Assembly (NCBI GenBank): GCA_023229525.1
Contig: JALNZC010000058.1
Coordinates: 1-19,192, forward strand
Direction: 5' to 3'
Origin: Bacteroidales bacterium
GTDB taxonomy: Bacteria > Bacteroidota > Bacteroidia > Bacteroidales > FEN-979
Length of the DNA stretch: 19,192 nucleotides
Part shown: positions 1 through 9,200 of the stretch, one piece after another
Layout of the letters: each line of letters begins with the position of its first letter
Position numbering within the stretch: position 1 is the first letter of the stretch
Translations under genes and position numbers: made by a program
Notes under the pieces: model-generated
The model's database searches: none
Seen by the model: only the letters and a program-made list of their open reading frames with translations
What the model was told of the DNA's origin: nothing

Positions 1-209
1 GGCGTTACTGTTGTCGAGGTAATTACACTCTGATTGGCAGGATCATCCGTATTGAATGAGAAGAAGTCCTGATTTGAATAAACATGGAATGCATATCCAA
101 GCGAACCCCGTGACAGTCCCAGTGGTTGGGATGGCATTGAATTTCCTGCCGGAGCACGTCCAATTGAAGTAGCTTCGGTTCCACGTGGGAATTTGCCATC
201 GCTCGCCAG
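1..209 (-). repeat. Tandem unit 3, beginning only (continues outside the window)
   Basis: Bases 1-209 repeat the start of units 1 and 2, offset 1389 from unit 2, beginning at LASDGKFPRGTEATSIGRAP and running to TSTTVTP at the edge. Reading frame and sequence are kept, so at least one more propeller is expected beyond the window. The number of further units cannot be seen. Confidence 0.85.
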
Positions 210-3200
210 GATTGAAACAGTATGTCTTGCATTTATATGCACAGAACCACTCCATTCCAACATGCCATCACCACCATTATAGATACTCAGGATGCGGTCA
301 GTAGTCTGACCGGTAGGCAGGTTTACGGTAAGTTCAGAAGGTGTAATTACCATTGTCGGAGCGGTCAGAATCAGATCCAGCATCGTTGTGTTCGGCGGGG
401 TAATAACTACGCCTGAAACTGAAGCCGGATGATAGCCTACTGCAGTAGCCGTTACCTCATAAGTACCACCTAAAATAGGATCGATGACATAGCGACCATT
501 TGCATCCGTTGTTGTAGTATAAGTAGGTGTGCCTGGTTTAATGGCTGTTACAGTGGCATTGGGAATTCCAACATCATTGTGTTTTACAAAACCTTCCAGT
601 TTACCGTAGAAGTCACCGGTGACGGTAAATGTAACCGGTACAATAACAGTACCTACGTTAGGATCGGAGCTGAAAGTAATGGCTCCATGGTGAGTGTAAT
701 CTTTGGCAGGAGGAGGAATTGTACCATCAAGCGTAACTGTCATTTCTTGAGAAGCGCCTGCAGGCAAAATACCAGTTGTCGGAGTTATTGATAACCAAGG
801 AGGTGTACCACCGCCCGGGAATCCGAGTCCGTCAATTTGAGTAGAACCTAAACTAGCAACCAGATTGGTATTTCCAGTTGTCCTGTCGAGAATACGAAAC
901 TCAGTGGTATAATTTGAGCCATTAAAGGCCATAAGGTAAACCTGATCAGTTCCATAATCATAGCCCATTCCCTGGCCATAATTGCCATCAAAGCCGGCAG
1001 AACCAATCAATGTTGATGCACCTGTAGCTAAGTCAACCTTATAGATTTCATCGCCTACAATGTCAAATACCCACATGATTCCATCGGCGTCAATTGCACA
1101 GTCAATACCGGCAGGAATACCTGTTGATCCAACTACTGTTGTTTCAGCGGTTTCCATGTTGATGGTATAGAGATATGTGCTGCTGATGTCAGTGCTTATA
1201 CCGTACATGATATTTGTACTCTTATTAACAGCAATGCCGGTAAAGATTTGACTAGCGGGAGCAACCGAATTACAGAGACCGATATCGGTAACAGTGCCTG
1301 TTGCGATGTCCACTTTCTTCAGGTGACTATCATTGCCATCAAGGATGTACATAAAGTCGGTATGCACAGCATCGAAGCTGCCTCCCTGAGGCGTTACTGT
1401 TGTCGAGGTAATTACACTCTGATTGGCAGGATCATCCGTATTGAATGAGAAGAAGTCCTGATTTGAATAAACATGGAATGCATATCCAAGCGAACCCCGT
1501 GACAGTCCCAGTGGTTTGGATGGTAGCGAATTTCCAGCCGGAGCGCGTCCAATTGAAGGAGCTTCGGTTCCACGCGGGAATTTACCATCGCTGGCCGGTA
1601 TTGACACCGTCAGTTTTTTATCGATCGCGGAAGCAACTGCAGCCCAATCCAATGAACCATCACCGGTATTGCTGACCGTAATGATTTTGGTGATGATGGT
1701 ACCGAATGCTGTAGAATCATTTATTTCCAGCGGATTGATAACCATGATCGGAGCCAACATTGCTATGTTGTAAACGGTCGTTTGATCGCCGACAACAATG
1801 GCAGGGGTAGTTGAGGTATACGGGTTGAAACCGGTTTTTTCCGCGGTGAGGTCATAAGTTCCATAAAGGGTATTCGGGAACGAATAAGTACCGTTAGCGC
1901 TGGTTAACATGGTAAAGGTATAAACAGGGCTTTCCTGGCGGGTAGCTTTAACTGTAACTCCTTCAACAGGAGTTCCACCGTGGGTCACAGTACCTTCAAG
2001 AACGCCGAAGAACGGACCGGTAATGGTCATCGATAAAGCAACTTCAGGAGATCCTACATTGGGATCGGTTGTAAAGGCGAGAACGCCGGTAACAGTCAGA
2101 TCCTTTTGCGGAGGAACATAAGTTCCGTCAAAAGTAACGGTTACTTCTTGTGATCCACCCGGAACAATGGTACCCGAAGTAGGATCGATGCTGGCCCAAT
2201 TGCCACCACCGCCGCCCGGGAATCCGAGTCCGTCGATCTGGGTAGAACCTAAATCAGCAACCAGAGTGGTATTTCCGGTTGTCCTGTCGAGAATACGAAA
2301 CTCAGTGGTATAAAGTGCACCGTTAAAAGCAGTAAGGTAAACCTGATCAGTTCCATAATCATAGCCCATTCCCTGGCCATAATTGCCATCAAATCCGGCA
2401 GAACCGATCAATGTTGATGCACCTGTAGCTAAGTCAACCTTATAGATTTCATCGCCTACAATGTCAAATACCCACATGATTCCATCGGCGTCAATTGCAC
2501 AGTCAATACCGGCAGGGATACCCGTTGATCCAACTACAGTTGCTTCAGCGGTTTCCATGTTGATGGTATAGAGGTACGTAACGCTGATGTCAGTGCTAAT
2601 ACCGTACATTGTATTTGTACTCTTATTAACAGCAATGCCTGTAAAGGCTTGAGTAGCGGGGGCAACCGAATTGCAGAGACCGATATCGGTAACAGCGCCT
2701 GTTGCAAGGACTACTTTCTTTAAGTGACTATCATTGCCATCCAGGATGTACATAAAGTCGGTATGCACAGCATCAAAGCTGCCTCCCTGTGGAGTAACCG
2801 TTGTCGTGGTGATCACACTCTGAGTTGCAGGATCATCCGTATTGAACGAGAAGAAGTCCTGATTTGAATAAACATGGAATGCATATCCAAGCGAACCCCG
2901 TGACAGTCCCAATGGTTGGGATGGCATTGAATTTCCTGCCGGAGCGCGTCCGATTGAAGGAGCTTCGGTTCCACGCGGGAATTTACCATCGCTGGCCGGA
3001 ACAACAACTGCAAATTTCTTGGCCACAACCGATTTGTAAACCATATCGTCCAAATAATATTTTGGAATACCATTAGGATCATTGGTGGCATCATTTCCTC
3101 CAAAGAAGTCAGAAGCTGATATCTGGAGTGGTCCACCTTGCCCAAAGGCGCCCAGACTATATTGCCATTCGTAAATTAATGTGCCATCAACATACAATTG

Positions 3201-6200
3201 TGCTAAGTCAGCATCCAGGTCAATGACATTACTTATTGGAATCCATTGATCATGGTTAAAGTTAAATGTTGCAGCACCTTCTGCAGTGGCGTCAAGACTT
3301 GCGGTTCCATCAGTATGGAAATATACTTGCATTGCCCATACGCTGGATCCGCCGGCAAAATCCTGAAGGATATTGTAATATCCGCAGAAGCCAGTCGGTA
3401 CATACATGTAAAAGTTCAGTTCATATTTCCCGGCAGTTTTATTACCCAATGGGAGAACCTGGTCATTGTTGAGTACAATTTTTGCAGAGTTTACTCCACT
3501 ATGGGCAAATTCTGTACTTATATAACCATCTTCTACTGGAGAGCAAGGAGCAAGGCTCCAGGTGGTCCAGTTAACAGGATCCTGGCAAGCAATTTGTCCG
3601 CCGGCAGTGAACGATTCAAAATCGGTAGAATAGAAGACAACCGGTCCAACTGTGCTGTGAATACTTCCACTCCAGTTCAAAGGACCATCACCGGTATTTG
3701 AAACGGTAACAGTACGGGTTGTGGTTTCTCCTACTGGAACGGTTACGCTCAACGAAGTCGGATCAACGCCAATGATCGGGGCAGTCATCTGGAAATTCTG
3801 GGTGACTGTTTCATTACCTACGATGGCTAAGTTACCTTCGATCTTGTTGAAACCTTCTTTAACGACCGAAAAGTTATAAGCACCTGCTTCAGCACCAGTA
3901 ATGGTGTAAACGCCATTGGCGCCGGAAGTAGCTGTATAGGTACCGCTCAGGGCGTTATTGATAGTTACAAGAGCGCCTTCGATCGGTGTGCCTCCGGTTA
4001 ATGTGGTGATGGTACCTGTAAGGTTACCAACAACCTGCTGGTAAATCTTGATATTATCGACATACCAGTAGTCAATATTGAATGAATTTTCACCATATGC
4101 GCGGAAACGCACACTGAAGTTATGCCCTGCGGCAAAGGAGGTGATATTAAATGACTCACTCGTCCATGGAATATCATTACCGCTGGAATTGTCATAATTC
4201 TGTACCAATTGCCATGTCGAACCATCGAATACTTCAACGGCCATTCCTTCGAGGGTGGCGTTCGAGTAATTATTCAGATAAATGTCGAATTTTAAGGTAA
4301 CATTATCTGTAATGGCTGTAGCATTCAACATTGGGGTAACCAGTGCAAAGCTGTAATTGGTTATCGAGGGTGACCAGCCGAATTGAGCGGATGGTGCAGG
4401 ATTACCAATGTCGGTAGAGATAGCCCAGTTGCCCTGACCAGGATCAAAGCCCCAGTCGTTGGTGCCAAAGCTACCCGTTGACCAGTCTTCAACAAATGGT
4501 AAAGCGCCTGGAACTTTAACTCTCAATGTGGCAGGAACTTCCTTCACCGGGTGAACCGGGTCGTTGCTGTTGATTGAAAGCAGTCCGTTGTATGTTCCAA
4601 CTTCCAGACCGGTTGCATCGAAAGTAACCTGTACATCCGTTGAACCGCCGGCAGGAACTGATCCTGTTAACGGAACGGCAGAAAGCCATCCGGTAGGAGG
4701 AGGAGCCTGGGTGCTGTCGGTAAGTGCAAATGCTAAGTTATAATCAACATACCCAGGCCATTGAACCGAACCGTAGCACCAGGAAGTACAAACCGGAGCC
4801 GGGAAACCAGCACCGGGATTCTGCCATGCCAATTCATTCAACACTGTCGGGGCAGCCTCTTTACTCCACATCCATTGGAAATGGGTTGTATAATCCATGC
4901 TGGCCGCTACCGAGACCCAATAATGACCTTCGGTGAAGATAGCAGGGGTGGGTAGGAAAACATTGACATTACCGGTCGCATCTGCAATAGCAGTGATGCC
5001 CATATATGTTGCAACTGCAGCTCCGGGTAGGCCGGATGCATCAGCATAGAAGATAACATCAGCAGCAGGTACATCAAATCCACCGTTGAAATAAATTCCA
5101 TTGACAAATACATGATTTACATTCCATGTAGCTCCTGACGGTACGATAAAATCGTCTGCGCCCTGGCAGGCATACGCTGGAAGATCAGTAAAGTTTTGTG
5201 AAGCGATAGCTCCTTCGGCAGAAGGATTACCGGTTTGATTTACATAAACGTTTGCCCTTCCGAATTTGGGTGCATGTTTATTGACAATTGGTGCGCTCTT
5301 TGCAATACTTGCGGGATCAACAACATCGGGAATTATCCGGTAAGTGTTTTTCTTAACGGTATATTGTCCGCCCTTGACAGGAATATTCACAGTAACGCGT
5401 TCAGCCTGCGGTTTGTGGTTGATAATCTTCACCGATTTAACCGGGTAAGCGATATCAATATTGAAATCGAGGGCTGCGCCGCCGGTATTGGCAATATTTA
5501 CAGTCTGGGTAGCCGTTGTATTGGGTTCCAGTTGTTGGGTTAAGAAAGTAGGGGTTACAACAATATGCGGGTTAGCCGGGGCCGAAACCTGCTTGTAATC
5601 GACGTCATCTAAATAAAATTTTGGAATACCATTAGGATCATTGTTCGCATCAGCTCCTCCAAAGAAGTCGGCAGCTGAAAGCTGGAGTGGTCCACCCTGG
5701 CCAAAGGCGCCTAGACTATATTGCCATTCGAAAATTAATGTGCCATCAACATACAATTGCGCTAAGTCAGCATCCAGGTCAACGACATTACGTATTGGCA
5801 GCCATTGATCATGGTTATAGTTAAATGTTGCAGCACCTTCTGCAGTGGCGTCAAGACTTGCGGTTCCATCGGTATGAAAATATACTTGCATTGCCCATAC
5901 GCTGGATGCGCCGGCAAAATCCTGAAGGATATTGTAATACCCACAGAAGCCAGTCGGTACATACATGTAAAAGTTCAGTTCATATTTCCCGGTAATTTTA
6001 TTACCCAATGGGAGAACCTGGTCATTGTTGAGTACAATTTTTCCAGAGTTTACCGGACTATGGGCAAATTCTGTACTTATATAACCATCTTCAACTGCAT
6101 CGCAGGGAGCATTGCTCCAGGTGGTCCAGTTTACAGGATCCTGGCAAGCAATTTGTTCGCCGGCAGTGAATGATTCAAAGTCGGTAGCATAAATAGTACC

Positions 6201-9200
6201 GCCACCGCCTGGAGCCATAAACAAGGTTGTATTGGGAAGCATATCTAAAAATGATTCTGGTACCGGTGGGTTATAGGGATCGAACACGGTAACATCATCA
6301 ACACTTGCTGCAGTTCTGCCCGGGTGTTCGGGAGATAAAGTTGAATAAAATCTATCATTGGAGTTATAATAGTCAGCTTCCAAAGGATGATAGGTAAGGA
6401 TCACCAGGTTGCCACCACTGTAGGTATACGGTACGTTAAGTGGGATGGTGACATCATTTACTCCTGAAGGGAAGGTAACTGTACCATCGAAAACCAATGT
6501 CAGATCGCCGGCCGGAATATAACCTCCGGTCAAATCCATAAGATCGGTTTCACCCATCCAGATTTGAACAGGTTTATCAGGCAGGTTAGTCACAAAGTTA
6601 TTGTGGTACTGAACCTGTAAGATCTGTGTGCCTGAGGGTTGTCCTATTTCTTCCGGATAGTAAAGCGATTCATCCAAACTGTTTTTGTAGAAGTAATCGA
6701 AAGGACAACGCGGAGTGCCAGGTAATTCTGTTCCTGTTCCGATTGTTACTACGATGGCTCCGGCAGGCTGTACATTAATGTTAAAGTTTGCGGTCTGGTC
6801 GTTGGCCGGGTTCTCGTCGCCGGTAAGGGCCACTTTACCATATACATAGGTAGGTCCCTGTACAGTCGGCGTCCAGGTGATGGGGAAGTTTTTGGTTTCA
6901 CCAACGCCAATATCAACGCCAGTAGCGCTTCCAATTACAGTATTGGCTGCATCATACAGATACACCATATAATTTGAACCCAGTTCAGCATTTGTTCCGA
7001 CATTGGCAACAGTAACCGTATAGGTTGCCGGATTGCCGACACTCGGCGTGAGCGGGCCGGAGACAGAAGCGCCAGCAAGGTCATGATTGAACGGGACTAC
7101 ACATGTCACTGCGGCCACCCATCCATTTTTCACAACCGATCCATCGGAAGTAAAATTAAAAGTAATGGCGCCCGAAGCATTCCCTGCGGAAGCAACCAAT
7201 TCAACCAGTTGTGGCGGAACCGTTAATCCGGTAAAAGTACCGATCAAAGGTGCGGTTACATCCGGTCCGTCATATACCCTCAGGAAGTCGTAGTCGGCTT
7301 CACATTCAAATGAAGTAAAATTAAACTTCGTCTTTGCTCCTGCGGTGGTGGGGGTGATTGTCAGTGTGAAGTTCTCATTGTTCTGGTAAGGCCCGTCCGG
7401 ACCACCTGAATCATAGAACATACCTTCACAGGAAGAAACCGTACCGTCCTGCATCAGAATTATATTTCCCGAAATGATGGTAACTTCAATGGGACCGGCG
7501 GGTAATGATTCCCCTTCGTCATATTTGGCTGTAACACCAAAATGATAGGTGCCGGGGGTAAGTCCGTTATCATCAAAAAACAAATCGGTTAAAGGGGCCG
7601 GATTCAATAAGGTACCATCGCGATATACGTTGTAACCAACCAGTGCGCGTTGGCCAAAGTTCGGAATCGGGGCCACAGAATGAGCAATGCCGGCGCCACG
7701 GGGATGATCAACCATATTGATTCTAGGAATCTTGGTTCCCGGTGGTGTGTTAACGGGTGATAGTTCAACTATCCTGCCGTCGGTATATTCAACAACTGCC
7801 CTTAAAAAATAGGTCTCGTTCCAGGAAGCCCAAGTACCAGCGGTGTTATTGTAGTCCCATGCACGTCCGTTATCAGTGGTATTGAAACCCATATAGGTTG
7901 TTGTATTTACTGAACCATAGCCCACCATGAAGTCACCGTTAACAACGATATTCTGAGCGCTGATATCAACTTCTGTCCAGGCCTGATCTATTGCAGTTGC
8001 AGTAGTTTCATAAAGGATGGTTGTGCCAGGTTCTGTACCTGCCCAATCAAACACCCTTGGCTCGAAACCTGCGTTTGCGGGGTCAGCTACGGTGGTGTAA
8101 TATTTCAATGTTAAAATTTTACATGGTCCTGAAGGGGACATATGTGATGACATGGTATAACCAACATAGGTATAGCCATCTGTAGGAACGCCATCATCGT
8201 ATATCAATTCTTCGGTTGTTCCGCCGCCGCCGGGAGGATCCCAGGTCAGGTGAACATTCGGGCCGGTAACGGTAGCAGTAAGATTTCTCGGAGGATCAAA
8301 TAAAGGTGGAGGTCCGGAGATGTCTTTATAAAGAACATCATCGAAATAGTAAAGCGGGTTCACAATTCCGGTAGCGCCGGCTCCTGAATAGAAGTCAGCA
8401 GCTGAAATCTGGTTCATTCCCGGATTTCCGGTCTGAGGATCCAGGCTCCATTGCCATGAGTACACCGAGGTGCCATCAACAAATACTTCGGCAAGGTCGT
8501 TGTCAAGGTCAATAACGTTCGAAACCAGGAACCATTGATCATGGTTATATGGGTAAGGAATGATCTGGCCTGCAGCATGTAACTGACCGGTACCGCCATC
8601 TTCGAAATAGAACTCCACTCCCCATTCGCTTGTTCCGGATGGATTAAAATTGTGGAGAATGTTGTAATACCCACCATGTCCGGCAGGAATGTATATCCAG
8701 AAATCAAGCTTATATTTACCGGCTGTTTTATTTCCCATCGGTAAAATCAGGTCATTGACACCATCATCTTTTACACTGTTCACACCACTGTGTGCGAAAT
8801 CGGTACTGATCATTGCGTCTTCGGTTCCGCATGGGAGATTGCTCCAGGTGGTCCAGTTTGCATTCTGGCAGGCTACCTTAGTGCCGGCGGTGAAATCTTC
8901 AAAATCGGTTGCATAAATGATGCTTGGATCAAGACTAACATTTCCGAATACCTGGAATGGTAATCCTTTTGCACTTAAGCTCCCAGCGTCAGCCAATGGC
9001 AACCATGCACCGGTATAGAATTGAATAGCATTTCCGGTAACTAACTGGCCGGGAATAGTAATAGGAGGTACCCACGGGCCGGAACTTAATGAACCGGTGG
9101 CTGACCATACGACCCAGTAATTACCGGCAGGAAGTGTTAATCCTGTGGCGGAAGCAGAATACCGCATGATCGGTCTGTTGGTGGCAACCAAGTCAGAGCC

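Noticed and set aside
1..2999. CRISPR-like or phase-variable repeat array
   Set aside because: The repeats are about 1.4 kb, in frame and protein-coding. There are no short direct repeats with unique spacers and no inverted repeats for site-specific inversion.
3246..3701. Plus-strand 151-codon frame, with a similar 122-codon frame at 5805-6173
   Set aside because: The two resemble each other only because they are antisense to the duplicated ConA-like modules of the giant minus-strand gene, which is the true coding frame.
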